Shown: positions 36,638-44,760 of the stretch, one piece after another
How the letters are laid out: the number at the start of each line of letters is the position of its first letter
How positions within the stretch are numbered: the stretch's first letter is position 1
NCBI RefSeq assembly: GCF_009765975.1
Contig: NZ_LMUJ01000030.1
Coordinates: forward strand, 1-64,000
Direction: 5' to 3'
DNA from: Acidisphaera sp. S103
GTDB taxonomy: Bacteria; Pseudomonadota; Alphaproteobacteria; Acetobacterales; Acetobacteraceae
DNA length: 64,000 nucleotides
Made by a program: the position numbers and the translations under genes
The notes under the pieces: generated by a model
What the model was told of the DNA's origin: nothing
The model's input: only the letters and a program-made list of their open reading frames with translations
Databases searched by the model: none

Positions 36638-37315
36638 ATGAAAAACACGACCAGGAAAGCGTTCAGCGGCCTTGTTTTCGTGCTTCTCGCCATGGCAGCG
36701 CTGCTCTTCCTGCCCGCCTGGACACTCGACTACTGGCAGGCATGGGTGTTCCTGGCCGTGTTCGGCGGATCGGCGTTGGCAACCACCCTATACCTGATGA
36801 AACATGATCCCGAACTCCTGCGCCGCCGGACACAAGCCGGTCCAACCTCGGAGAAACAAACAAATCAGAAAATCATCCAAACCATTACGTCCATCGGGTT
36901 TGTCGCCATACTGATTGTCTCCGCTCTCGACCATCGCTTTGCCTGGTCGCCGGCGCGGCCATATGTTCCGCCCGTCGGTGACGGTCTCATTCTTTTCGGT
37001 ATGCTCACTATATTTTTTGTGTTCAAGCAAAACAGCTTTGCATCCTCAACCATCGAACGCGTGCCCGGACAGGAAGTCGTAACGACCGGACTCTATGCCC
37101 TGGTGCGCCACCCGATGTACATGGGCGCCGTTTTCTATCTGATCGGCATACCGCTCTCACTTGGCTCGTTATGGGGGCTGGTCGCGGTCGTCTTCATGAT
37201 GCCCGCACTGATATGGCGGCTCTTCGACGAGGAAAAATTCCTCGCGATTAATCTACCCGGCTATACGGAGTACCAGAACAAGGTGGTGTATCGCCTGGTG
37301 CCGTTCATTTGGTAA
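36638..37315 (+). CDS. Isoprenylcysteine carboxylmethyltransferase-like membrane methyltransferase
   Basis: 225-residue integral membrane protein with about five helices. The C-terminal part has TTGLYALVRHPMYMGAVFYL and DEEKFLAINLPGYTEYQNKVVYRLVPFIW, the SAM-binding signature of the ICMT/PEMT-type methyltransferases (RHPxY and E-E...Y motifs). Bacterial substrates of this group are mostly unknown; phospholipids or isoprenoid-linked compounds are possible. It starts 62 bases after the MFS remnant and converges on the MAPEG gene. Confidence 0.85.
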   Translation: MKNTTRKAFSGLVFVLLAMAALLFLPAWTLDYWQAWVFLAVFGGSALATTLYLMKHDPELLRRRTQAGPTSEKQTNQKIIQTITSIGFVAILIVSALDHRFAWSPARPYVPPVGDGLILFGMLTIFFVFKQNSFASSTIERVPGQEVVTTGLYALVRHPMYMGAVFYLIGIPLSLGSLWGLVAVVFMMPALIWRLFDEEKFLAINLPGYTEYQNKVVYRLVPFIW

Positions 37316-37436
37316 GGTTACGCAATATATGCCTTACGGAAGCAACCCACCCCAATGCATCCGCCCAGAAAATCCGCCACGCCCCACACATAGCAACGCT
37401 TCTGCTGCTGGCACGCCGATCTCCTGAACCACGGCC

Positions 37437-37826
37437 CTAGCGCCCCGCCCACATCGGCGAAAAGAAGATCGCCAGGTTGCACGCGAACCCGACCGACCAG
37501 ACCATCGACCGCAGGCTTGGGCGATCGCCCAGGTACAGCAGCACATACACGACCCTGGCGACCAGGAAGGCGATCGCCAGCGCGTCCACCCTGCCCTGCG
37601 GGACCGCCCGCATCTCCGCCAGGATCACCGCGGCGGCGAAGAACGGGAATGCCTCGAACCCGTTCTGGTGCGCGCCCAGCGACCGGGTCCGCAGGCCCGG
37701 TGTGAAGTAGTTCGGGTCACGCGGGTTGCCGTTGTCATACTCCCGCCGGCCACTCAGCTTGGCCGGCATGATCGACAGGATCGTCAGGACGACGGCCCCG
37801 AGGAGGCACAGTTCGGCGATGGTCAT
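37437..37826 (-). CDS. MAPEG family membrane protein
   Basis: 129-residue, four-helix protein of the MAPEG superfamily (membrane-associated proteins in eicosanoid and glutathione metabolism). Typical residues are RREYDNGNPRDP, RTRSLGAHQNGFEAFPFFAAAVILAE and LLYLGDRPSLRSMVWSVGFACNLAIF. Bacterial MAPEG proteins may act as glutathione transferases or peroxidases, but the function of this subgroup is unknown. The C-terminal 15 codons of a second copy survive at 36390-36437, so the gene was once duplicated. Divergent from the D-aminoacylase gene (62 bases). Confidence 0.9.
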   Translation of the reverse strand: MTIAELCLLGAVVLTILSIMPAKLSGRREYDNGNPRDPNYFTPGLRTRSLGAHQNGFEAFPFFAAAVILAEMRAVPQGRVDALAIAFLVARVVYVLLYLGDRPSLRSMVWSVGFACNLAIFFSPMWAGR

Positions 37827-37888
37827 GACGTCAGGCTCCGGGTAAACTTGTGCCTCTATTCCACGAACGAGACGGACGGAACAAGCTT

Positions 37889-39343
37889 ATGGCCCTGCGC
37901 TGCGACCTGATCATCCGAAACGCCACCGTGTTCGACGGGCTGGGCAACCCGCGCGTCACCGCCGATGTCGGCGTCACCGGCGACCGGATCGTGGCGGTGG
38001 GCGACCTGGGCAGCCATGAGGCCGACCGGGACGTCGATGCCGATGGGCTGGCGCTGGCCCCCGGCTTCATCGACGCCCACACGCACGACGACCGAGCAGT
38101 GCTGTGCGGGCCGGAATGCATGCTGTGCAAGATGTCGCAGGGCGTCACCACCGTCGTCGTCGGCAACTGCGGCATCTCGCTGTCGCCGGTGCGGATGAAG
38201 TCCCGGCCGGTGCCGCCGCTGGATCTGCTGGGCGACGAAAGCTGGTTCGCTTACGACAGTTTCGGCGAGTATGCCGACCGGCTGAAACGCGATCCCTCGC
38301 CCGTCAACACCTATGCGCTGATCGGCCATATGTCGTTGCGTGTCGAGGCGATGAACGGCGATACCCAGCGCGCTGCCTCCGACAAGGAAGCCGCTCATAT
38401 GCAGGCCCGCCTGCGCCAGGCGCTGGCCGAGGGGGCGTCGGGCTTCTCCACCGGCCTCTATTACCCGCCCAACATGATGGCCCCCACGGACGAGGTGATC
38501 GCCGTCGCCGAGGCTCTGCGTGCCACCGGCGGGTTGTACGTCACGCACATGCGCGACGAGGCGAACGACGTGCTGCTGTCGATCGAGGAAGCCCTGAAGA
38601 TCGGCAAATCCGTCGACGTGCCGGTGGTCATCAGCCACCACAAATGCGCGATGCCGGAGAATTTCGGCCGCAGCGTGGAGACCCTGCCGCTAATCGACCG
38701 GGGCGCGGCCGGACAGAAGGTGGATTTCGACATCTATCCCTATGCCGCTGGATCGACCGTGCTGATGCCGCACCGGTTGCGCAAGGACGTGGCGGTGCAG
38801 ATCACGTGGTCCGTGCCGCATCCCGAATACGCCGGGCGGATGCTGGCGGATATCGCGATGGAATGGCAGATCGACCCGAAAGAAGCTGCCGAACGGCTGG
38901 TGCCGGCGGGTGCGATCTACTTCCAGATGGACGAACCCGACGTGCAGCGGATCATGGCGCACCGGTTGGCGATGATCGGCAGCGACGGGTTGCCGCACGA
39001 TTCGTATCCGCATCCTCGCCTGTGGGGGACGTTCCCGCGCGTGCTCGGCCATTACGCCCGCGACCTGAAGCTGTTCAGCCTGGAGGAAGCGGTCCGGAAA
39101 ATGACTGGCCACACGGCTTCGGTGTTCGGCATGGTCGATCGTGGGGTGATCCGCGAGGGCGCCTATGCCGACTTGGTGCTGTTCAACCCCGACACGGTGC
39201 GCGATGCCTCGACCTACGACGCGCCGACCAAGGTGGCCGAGGGGATCGTGGAGACCTGGGTCAATGGCCAATCCGCCTATGTGTTCGGTGAGGGTGCGAC
39301 CGAAGCTCGGGCGGGGCGGCTGGTGACGCGTAACCAGGGTTGA
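37889..39343 (+). CDS. N-acyl-D-amino-acid deacylase (D-aminoacylase family amidohydrolase)
   Basis: 484-residue metal-dependent amidohydrolase. The metal motif HTH is at residues 64-66 in GFIDAHTHDD; other marks are GVTTVVVGNCGISLSP, SGFSTGLYYPP, VISHHKCAMPENFG and the C-terminal GMVDRGVIREGAYADLVLF of the composite beta domain. These match D-aminoacylases/dihydroorotase-like enzymes that free D-amino acids from N-acyl derivatives. The ATG at 37889 has GGACGGA upstream; an in-frame start at 37850 adds 13 residues of no homology. It overlaps the beta-lactamase gene by TTGA. Fits a D-amino-acid or hydantoin catabolic role with hyuAB. Confidence 0.92.
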   Translation: MALRCDLIIRNATVFDGLGNPRVTADVGVTGDRIVAVGDLGSHEADRDVDADGLALAPGFIDAHTHDDRAVLCGPECMLCKMSQGVTTVVVGNCGISLSPVRMKSRPVPPLDLLGDESWFAYDSFGEYADRLKRDPSPVNTYALIGHMSLRVEAMNGDTQRAASDKEAAHMQARLRQALAEGASGFSTGLYYPPNMMAPTDEVIAVAEALRATGGLYVTHMRDEANDVLLSIEEALKIGKSVDVPVVISHHKCAMPENFGRSVETLPLIDRGAAGQKVDFDIYPYAAGSTVLMPHRLRKDVAVQITWSVPHPEYAGRMLADIAMEWQIDPKEAAERLVPAGAIYFQMDEPDVQRIMAHRLAMIGSDGLPHDSYPHPRLWGTFPRVLGHYARDLKLFSLEEAVRKMTGHTASVFGMVDRGVIREGAYADLVLFNPDTVRDASTYDAPTKVAEGIVETWVNGQSAYVFGEGATEARAGRLVTRNQG

Positions 39344-40500
39344 CCCAGGTGCGGTTGACGCGGCGAGCGGTGCTGGCCAGCGCGATCGCAACGCCTGTCC
39401 GCGCCCACGCGATCGCTGACCCTGATATCGCGACGATCGTCACGCAGGCGATCCGGCCGGTGGTGGACCGGTACGGCATTCCTGGGATGGCGGTGGGGGT
39501 CATCGTGAAGGGACAAAGCCACGTTTACGACTACGGCGTGGCGTCGAAGGCGACGGGACGACCGGTCACCGCCGATACGCTGTTCGAAATCGGTTCGGTT
39601 AGCAAAACGTTTACCGCGACGCTGACTGCCTATGCTCAAGTTACCGGGAAGCTGGCGCTGTCGGATACGCCGGGGCGGTATCTTCCGTCGCTGCGCGACA
39701 GCGGGATCGACAAGGTGACGTTGCTGAATCTGGGCACGCACACGCCGGGCGGCTTTCCGTTGCAATTTCCGGACGAGATCACCGACGACGCGCAAGCGAC
39801 GGCATATTTCCAGGGTTGGAAGCCAACTTACGCGCCCGGAACGTATCGCACTTACGCCAACCCCAGCGTCGGGCTGCTGGGCGTGGTCGCCGCGCGAAGC
39901 CTGGGCAAGGATTTCGTAACGCTGATGGAAGGGATGCTGCTTCCCGGCCTGGGCCTGAAGCACACCTATCTGCAGATTCCTGAAGCAGCGATGAGGAACT
40001 ATGCGCAAGGCTACACGAAGGCTGGGGCGCCGATCCGGATGGCGCCCGGGGCACTCGCGGCGGAAACCTACGGCATCAGAGCGACCGCCGGAGACATTCT
40101 GCGTTTCGTTGCGGCCAATATGGGTATGCTCGATCTTGACCCGGCCGTGCGGCGGGCGATCACCGACACCCATACCGGGTATTATCAGGCCGGTCCGATG
40201 ACCCAGGATCTGATCTGGGAGCAGTATGACTATCCGGTCGCGTTGAAGGATCTGCTGGAGGGGAATGCCGGCAGGATCGCCTCGGAGGCCACGCCGGTCA
40301 CCGCACTGCGGCCTGCACGGCCGCCGGCCGAGGCGGTGTGGATCAACAAAACCGGGTCGACCAACGGGTTCGCCGCTTACGTGGCGTTCGTGCCCAAGGA
40401 ACAGCTGGGCATCGTGCTGCTGGCGAACAGGAACTACCCGATCGACGCGCGCGTGACCGCGGCCTACGAGATCATGACCCGCCTCGGCGACGGCCGGTAG
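39340..40500 (+). CDS. ampC: Class C (AmpC-type) beta-lactamase / serine hydrolase
   Basis: 386-residue exported serine hydrolase with all class C motifs: SVSK (Ser86, Lys89), YAN (Tyr172-Asn174) and KTG (Lys337). Other AmpC-typical stretches are TLFEIGSVSKTFTATL, GLGLKHTYLQIPEAAM and YAQGYTKAGAPIRMAPGAL, so resemblance is to true AmpC rather than to esterases of the family. The signal sequence RRAVLASAIATPVRAHA has a twin-arginine start. The TTG at 39340 overlaps the deacylase stop (TTGA); a GTG at 39349 is an alternative. No ampR regulator adjoins. Activity on beta-lactams or on D-amino-acid peptides is not distinguishable here. Confidence 0.9.
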   Translation: MTQVRLTRRAVLASAIATPVRAHAIADPDIATIVTQAIRPVVDRYGIPGMAVGVIVKGQSHVYDYGVASKATGRPVTADTLFEIGSVSKTFTATLTAYAQVTGKLALSDTPGRYLPSLRDSGIDKVTLLNLGTHTPGGFPLQFPDEITDDAQATAYFQGWKPTYAPGTYRTYANPSVGLLGVVAARSLGKDFVTLMEGMLLPGLGLKHTYLQIPEAAMRNYAQGYTKAGAPIRMAPGALAAETYGIRATAGDILRFVAANMGMLDLDPAVRRAITDTHTGYYQAGPMTQDLIWEQYDYPVALKDLLEGNAGRIASEATPVTALRPARPPAEAVWINKTGSTNGFAAYVAFVPKEQLGIVLLANRNYPIDARVTAAYEIMTRLGDGR

Positions 40501-40648
40501 CCTAACCGGGTCGCGGTCCGCTGCCGGCCGGTCCCAACACGGCTGATGTCATGGAACTGCAACGCCTTTCCCGCGTGACAGGCCGGGATGCGCACGCTAA
40601 CAGGGCGGCGCGACGCAACTCCCAAGCCGGAAAACACGGTTCACCGAT

Positions 40649-42376
40649 ATGACCGCCACGCGATACCCCTCGATGGCCGCCGGCTGGCGCCTGCCCAACA
40701 TATGGGATGCGGCAGCCTTCGTGTGCGTCATCGGCGTCTTGGCCGGAGTCGGCCATGTCGCCGCCGGCACGCTGACCCGCATCGACGCGCCAGGTGCGAC
40801 CCAGATCACGCTCGATCCGTGGAATCTGCCGGCCTACGCCGTCCGCACCACGCTGCGGATGTTCGCGGCCCTGGCGGCGTCGCTGCTGTTCACCTTCACC
40901 TACGGCACCGCCGCCGCCAAGAGCCGGCGGGCGGCGCTGGTGCTGGTGCCGGTGCTGGACGTGTTGCAATCGGTGCCGATCCTGGGCTTCCTGACCTTCA
41001 CCGTCGTCTTCTTCATGAACCTGTTCCCCGGCCAGGTGCTGGGGCTGGAACTGGCGGCGATCTTCGCGATTTTCACCAGCCAGGCCTGGAACATGGCGTT
41101 CAGCCTGTACCAGTCGCTGAAAACGGTACCGAGCGACCTGGCGGAAGCGTCGGTCAGCTTCCATCTGACCGCCTGGCAGCGGTTCTGGAAGCTGGAGGTC
41201 CCGTTCGCCACGCCGGGCCTGGTCTGGAACACCATGATGTCGATGTCCGGCGGCTGGTTCTTCGTGGTGGCATCGGAGGCTGTCTCGGTCGGCGACAACA
41301 CCTGGAAACTGCCCGGCATCGGGTCCTACGTCGCGCTGGCACTGGAGAAGCAGGACATCGTAGCGGTGTTCTGGGCAATCCTGGCGATGCTGGTGGTGAT
41401 CCTGCTGTACGATCAGTTGCTGTTCCGCCCGCTGGTGGCGTGGTCGGCGAAGTTCCGCTTCGAGACGACGGCCGGCGCCACCGCGTCCGACCCCTGGATG
41501 CTGCGGCTGATGCGGCGGACCCGGCTGCTGAAGTTCGTGGGCGAGCTGGTCGGCGATGCGGCGGCGTTCATCGGCGGCATGCGGCTGTCGTTCGGGTTTC
41601 GCCCGCGCACATTGATGTCGCGGGAACCGTCGCGGGCGATCGATATCGCGTGGATCGCACTGCTGTTGGTGCTGGTGGCGCTGGCGATGTGGCGGGTGGT
41701 GGTGTTCGCGTCCCAGGCCATCAGTTGGCACGACGTCGGCGTCGCCGTCGGACTCGGCCTGATCACCTTGGTGCGGGTGGTCGTGCTGATGATCGTCGCC
41801 AGCCTGATCTGGGTGCCAATCGGCGTCTGGCTGGGCCTGCGTCCGGTCTGGGCGCGACGGGCACAACCGATCGCGCAGTTCCTGGCGGCGTTCCCGGCCA
41901 ACCTGCTGTTTCCGCCGTTCGTGGTGTTCATTGTCTATTTCCATCTCAGCCCGGACATCTGGCTGACGCCGCTGATGGTACTCGGCACACAATGGTATAT
42001 ACTGTTCAACGTCGTGGCCGGCGCGGCGGCGTTCCCGGGGGACCTGAAGGAAGTCGCCAGCAACTTCCGCATCGGCGGTTGGCTGTGGTGGCGCAAGGTC
42101 ATCATTCCGGGGATCTTCCCGTATTACGTCACCGGCGCCATCACCGCGTCGGGCGGATCGTGGAACGCCGCGATCGTCTCCGAGGTGGCATCATGGGGCG
42201 ATACCAAATTGCAGGCGCATGGCCTGGGCGCCTATATCGCCGACGCCACCGATAAGGGCGACATGGCCCGAGTCGTGCTGGGCGTGGTGGTGATGTCCGC
42301 CTTCGTCGTTCTGTTCAACCGCTTGCTGTGGCGCCCCATGTATGCCTTCGCGCAACGGCGTCTAACCCTGGGCTGA
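40649..42376 (+). CDS. ABC transporter permease, two fused permease domains
   Basis: 575-residue inner-membrane protein with two tandem binding-protein-dependent permease domains (about residues 65-270 and 335-565). Each has the EAA-type loop: VPSDLAEASVSFHLTAWQRFWKLEVPFATPG and KEVASNFRIGGWLWWRKVIIPGIFPYY, which contact the ATPase. It belongs to the nitrate/sulfonate/taurine-type importers; a duplicated permease of this type is paired with an ATPase carrying an AAA-associated tail. The ATPase follows after 11 bases. No periplasmic binding protein gene is adjacent, so substrate is unknown. Confidence 0.92.
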   Translation: MTATRYPSMAAGWRLPNIWDAAAFVCVIGVLAGVGHVAAGTLTRIDAPGATQITLDPWNLPAYAVRTTLRMFAALAASLLFTFTYGTAAAKSRRAALVLVPVLDVLQSVPILGFLTFTVVFFMNLFPGQVLGLELAAIFAIFTSQAWNMAFSLYQSLKTVPSDLAEASVSFHLTAWQRFWKLEVPFATPGLVWNTMMSMSGGWFFVVASEAVSVGDNTWKLPGIGSYVALALEKQDIVAVFWAILAMLVVILLYDQLLFRPLVAWSAKFRFETTAGATASDPWMLRLMRRTRLLKFVGELVGDAAAFIGGMRLSFGFRPRTLMSREPSRAIDIAWIALLLVLVALAMWRVVVFASQAISWHDVGVAVGLGLITLVRVVVLMIVASLIWVPIGVWLGLRPVWARRAQPIAQFLAAFPANLLFPPFVVFIVYFHLSPDIWLTPLMVLGTQWYILFNVVAGAAAFPGDLKEVASNFRIGGWLWWRKVIIPGIFPYYVTGAITASGGSWNAAIVSEVASWGDTKLQAHGLGAYIADATDKGDMARVVLGVVVMSAFVVLFNRLLWRPMYAFAQRRLTLG

Positions 42377-42387
42377 GGAATACCGTC

Positions 42388-43701
42388 ATGGACACAACGG
42401 TCGATGTTCGCCCCTGCCTGATCAACGTGACAGGCTGCCGGCAAGCCTACCACAAGGATGCCAACGCCGACCTCGTGGTGCTGGACGACGTCAACCTGAC
42501 GTTGCGTGAAGGCGAGATCGTCGCGCTGCTCGGCCGTTCGGGGTCCGGGAAGTCGACGCTGCTGCGCATCGTGTCGGGGCTGTTGAAGCCGACCGCTGGC
42601 AGCGTGACCTGGCGCGGGGTGGAAATCGACGGCCCGACCGACGGCGTGGCTATGGTGTTTCAGAGTTTCGCGCTGTTTCCCTGGCTGACGGTGCAGGAAA
42701 ACGTCGAGATCGGCCTGGAAGCCCGCGGCGTGCCCCGCGCGAAGCGGGAAGACCTGTCCGAGGCCGCGATCGACATGATCGGGCTGGGCGGGTTCGAGAA
42801 TGCCTATCCCAAGGAACTCTCCGGCGGCATGCGGCAGCGTGTCGGGTTGGCTCGGGCCTTGGTGGTGCATCCCGACCTGCTGCTGATGGATGAGCCGTTC
42901 AGCGCGCTGGATGTGCTGACCGCCGAGACGCTGCGCACCGACCTGATCGACCTGTGGATGGAGGGCAAGCTGCCGGTGAAGTCGGTGCTGATGGTGACCC
43001 ACAACATCGAGGAAGCGGTGCTGATGTGCGACCGCATCCTGGTGTTCTCCTCCAACCCCGGCCGCGTGGCCAACGAGTTGAAGGTGCCGTTTCCACACCC
43101 CCGGAACCGGCTGGACCCGGAGTTCCGGCAGATGGTGGACGATATTTACGGCATCATGACTCGCCGGGCGCCGGCTGGGCCGAAGGCAGCGACCGCGGTG
43201 CCGGTCTCGCCGCTGGCGACGCCGCTGCCGCGGGTCGGAACCAACATCATGTCCGGCCTGATGGAGACGCTGGCGACGGAACCGTACGACGGACGGGCGG
43301 ACTTGCCGGCGTTGGCCGCGTCGCTACAATACGAGGTCGACGACCTGCTGCCGCTGGGCGAGACGCTGCAATTGCTGCGCTTTGCTGTGCTGGAGGAAGG
43401 CGACATCCAGTTGACCGAATTGGGAAAGCGTTATGTCGAGGGCGACACGGATGAGCGCAAGGCGCTGTTCGCCGAGGCTCTGCGCCAGCACGTGCCGCTG
43501 GTCAATATGATCCGCGGCGTGCTGGACGAACGGTGGAACCACCGCGCATCGGCGGTACGGTTCCGCGACGAGTTGGAGGACCACATGTCCCCGGATTATG
43601 CCGAGGACACGCTGCGGACGGTGATCGCCTGGGGGCGATACGCGGAGCTGTTCAGCTACGATGAGGAAGCGGAACAGTTCAGTCTGGAGGATATTGAGTA
43701 G
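42388..43701 (+). CDS. ABC transporter ATP-binding protein with AAA-associated C-terminal domain
   Basis: 437-residue ATPase. Walker A GRSGSGKST (about residues 48-56), Q-loop QSFALFPW, signature LSGGMRQRVGLARAL and Walker B LLLMDEPFSALD lie in the first 260 residues, similar to the nitrate/taurine importers (NrtD/TauB). The C-terminal part (about 285-437), starting TNIMSGLMETLATEPYDG, is the AAA-associated domain found on a subset of these ATPases. The ATG at 42388 has GAGGAA upstream; an earlier in-frame start lies within the permease gene and is rejected. Partner of the double permease encoded directly before. Confidence 0.94.
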   Translation: MDTTVDVRPCLINVTGCRQAYHKDANADLVVLDDVNLTLREGEIVALLGRSGSGKSTLLRIVSGLLKPTAGSVTWRGVEIDGPTDGVAMVFQSFALFPWLTVQENVEIGLEARGVPRAKREDLSEAAIDMIGLGGFENAYPKELSGGMRQRVGLARALVVHPDLLLMDEPFSALDVLTAETLRTDLIDLWMEGKLPVKSVLMVTHNIEEAVLMCDRILVFSSNPGRVANELKVPFPHPRNRLDPEFRQMVDDIYGIMTRRAPAGPKAATAVPVSPLATPLPRVGTNIMSGLMETLATEPYDGRADLPALAASLQYEVDDLLPLGETLQLLRFAVLEEGDIQLTELGKRYVEGDTDERKALFAEALRQHVPLVNMIRGVLDERWNHRASAVRFRDELEDHMSPDYAEDTLRTVIAWGRYAELFSYDEEAEQFSLEDIE

Positions 43702-43864
43702 GCCTCCAACCTCCCGGCGTCGCCAGCCATCCGCGGTTCCTCGCGGCGGATCAAGTGCATATCAAAAATAACGCCGCAACAACCGTGCGAAGCGCCCAAT
43801 TCACGTTGATATATTGTAACGGTGAAAATTACAGGGCAACAGCCACACTATTTATGCTCGGTGC

Positions 43865-43898
43865 AATCTGTGCCCTTAATCCGCTAAATCTGTGTTAG
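43865..43898. repeat. Single arm of the CAGATT/GCGGATTA repeat family, left of the GxxExxY gene
   Basis: 34 bases AATCTGTGCCCTTAATCCGC then TAAATCTGTGTTAG. It is an inverted copy (31 of 34 positions) of the arm at 44446-44479 and a direct copy of the arm at 44570-44603, so the GxxExxY gene is bracketed by inverted copies of the same word. The 279-base gap 43702-43980 is more AT-rich than its neighbours. Confidence 0.85.
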
Positions 43899-43980
43899 AT
43901 TCTTGATTTCGCCCAACACCCATTAACCGTTTCTAAATCACTCTCCGCGATCCTTCCCACACACAGGCAGGATCGTCCGC

Positions 43981-44367
43981 ATGCCCCATGAGTTACCCCC
44001 CAACGGAGACCTCACTTACCGGATCATTGGCCTTGCAATGCGGGTTCACAGCCGCCTTGGTCCCGGACTGCTCGAGTCAGTTTATCACCATTGTCTGTGT
44101 CATGAGCTGTCCCGAGCAGACATCCCTTTCAACCAGCAGGTCCGCCTGCCAATTCATTACGACAATATCGAGATCGAATCCGGATACCGAGCGGACATCG
44201 TCGTGCGTGGCGAGGTTATCCTGGAACTCAAGGCCGTGGAACTTGTCAGCCCGCTGCACGAAGCCCAGTTATTGACATATATGCGCCTCAGTTCATGCCG
44301 GGTTGGACTGTTGATCAATTTCAACACCGTATCGCTGACCGACGGCATCCGCCGCCGCGTGCTGTAG
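43981..44367 (+). CDS. GxxExxY protein (PD-(D/E)XK nuclease-like family)
   Basis: 128-residue protein of the GxxExxY family (TIGR04256, PDDEXK_3 fold). The name-giving motif is G29-LLE32-SVY35 in RLGPGLLESVY. The nuclease-like core is intact: Asp72 in GYRADIVV and Glu82-x-Lys84 in VILELKAVE, which fit a PD-(D/E)XK metal site; the end LINFNTVSLTDGIRRRVL is also family-typical. The biochemical function of this family is not established. It stands alone and is bracketed by copies of a 34-base repeat (43865 and 44446, inverted), with a third arm at 44570. Lower GC in its flanks suggests it and the repeats arrived together; that is inference. Confidence 0.9.
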   Translation: MPHELPPNGDLTYRIIGLAMRVHSRLGPGLLESVYHHCLCHELSRADIPFNQQVRLPIHYDNIEIESGYRADIVVRGEVILELKAVELVSPLHEAQLLTYMRLSSCRVGLLINFNTVSLTDGIRRRVL

Positions 44368-44445
44368 CCGGTTCGGTTCGGCGATACCTGCGCGAAGGCG
44401 CAGCGGGCCGGCGACATGCGGTCGGTGTTGAAGAGAAGGGAAGCG

Positions 44446-44603
44446 TTAACACAGATTTTGCGGATTAAGCGCACAGATTACGGGAAAAGAAGGTTTGAGG
44501 GCGATGCCCAGGATGAGTGTGCGGCGGGTTCCGGTGGGGAATGTTCGGTGATGCCGCCAAGATTCGTGTAATCTGTGCGCTTAATCCGCTTAATCTGTGT
44601 TAG
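44446..44603. repeat. Inverted repeat with CAGATT/GCGGATTA words (element 4)
   Basis: Arms at 44446-44479 and 44570-44603 are 34 bp, inverted, 31 of 34 matching; pairing extends a few bases outward (AAGCG / CGCTT). Words ACACAGATT, TTGCGGATT and GCACAGATT recur 9 and 13 bases apart. Spacer 90 bases, total 158 bp, the same total as element 2. The 393-base gap 44368-44760 contains a small hairpin TGCGC-GAAG-GCGCA after the GxxExxY stop, this element, and 157 bases with no recognised gene before the flavin-oxidoreductase stop. Confidence 0.88.
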
Positions 44604-44760
44604 CGCTTGCTTTCCTTTCCAGATATCGCCGGTGCCGATCCCCAAGGGCAGATGATCGCGGGCGCCAACGCCGATCGATGGGACACAATGCAGGCCTACG
44701 TGCCTGTGCTGCGCATCTCCTCCCATCGTCCGACGCTGTCGTGGCGTTTTCCTAGGTCGC

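Noticed and set aside
44446-44603. Insertion sequence ends
   Set aside because: Long inverted arms are 90 bases apart with no transposase and no obvious target duplication; GxxExxY proteins are not known transposases.
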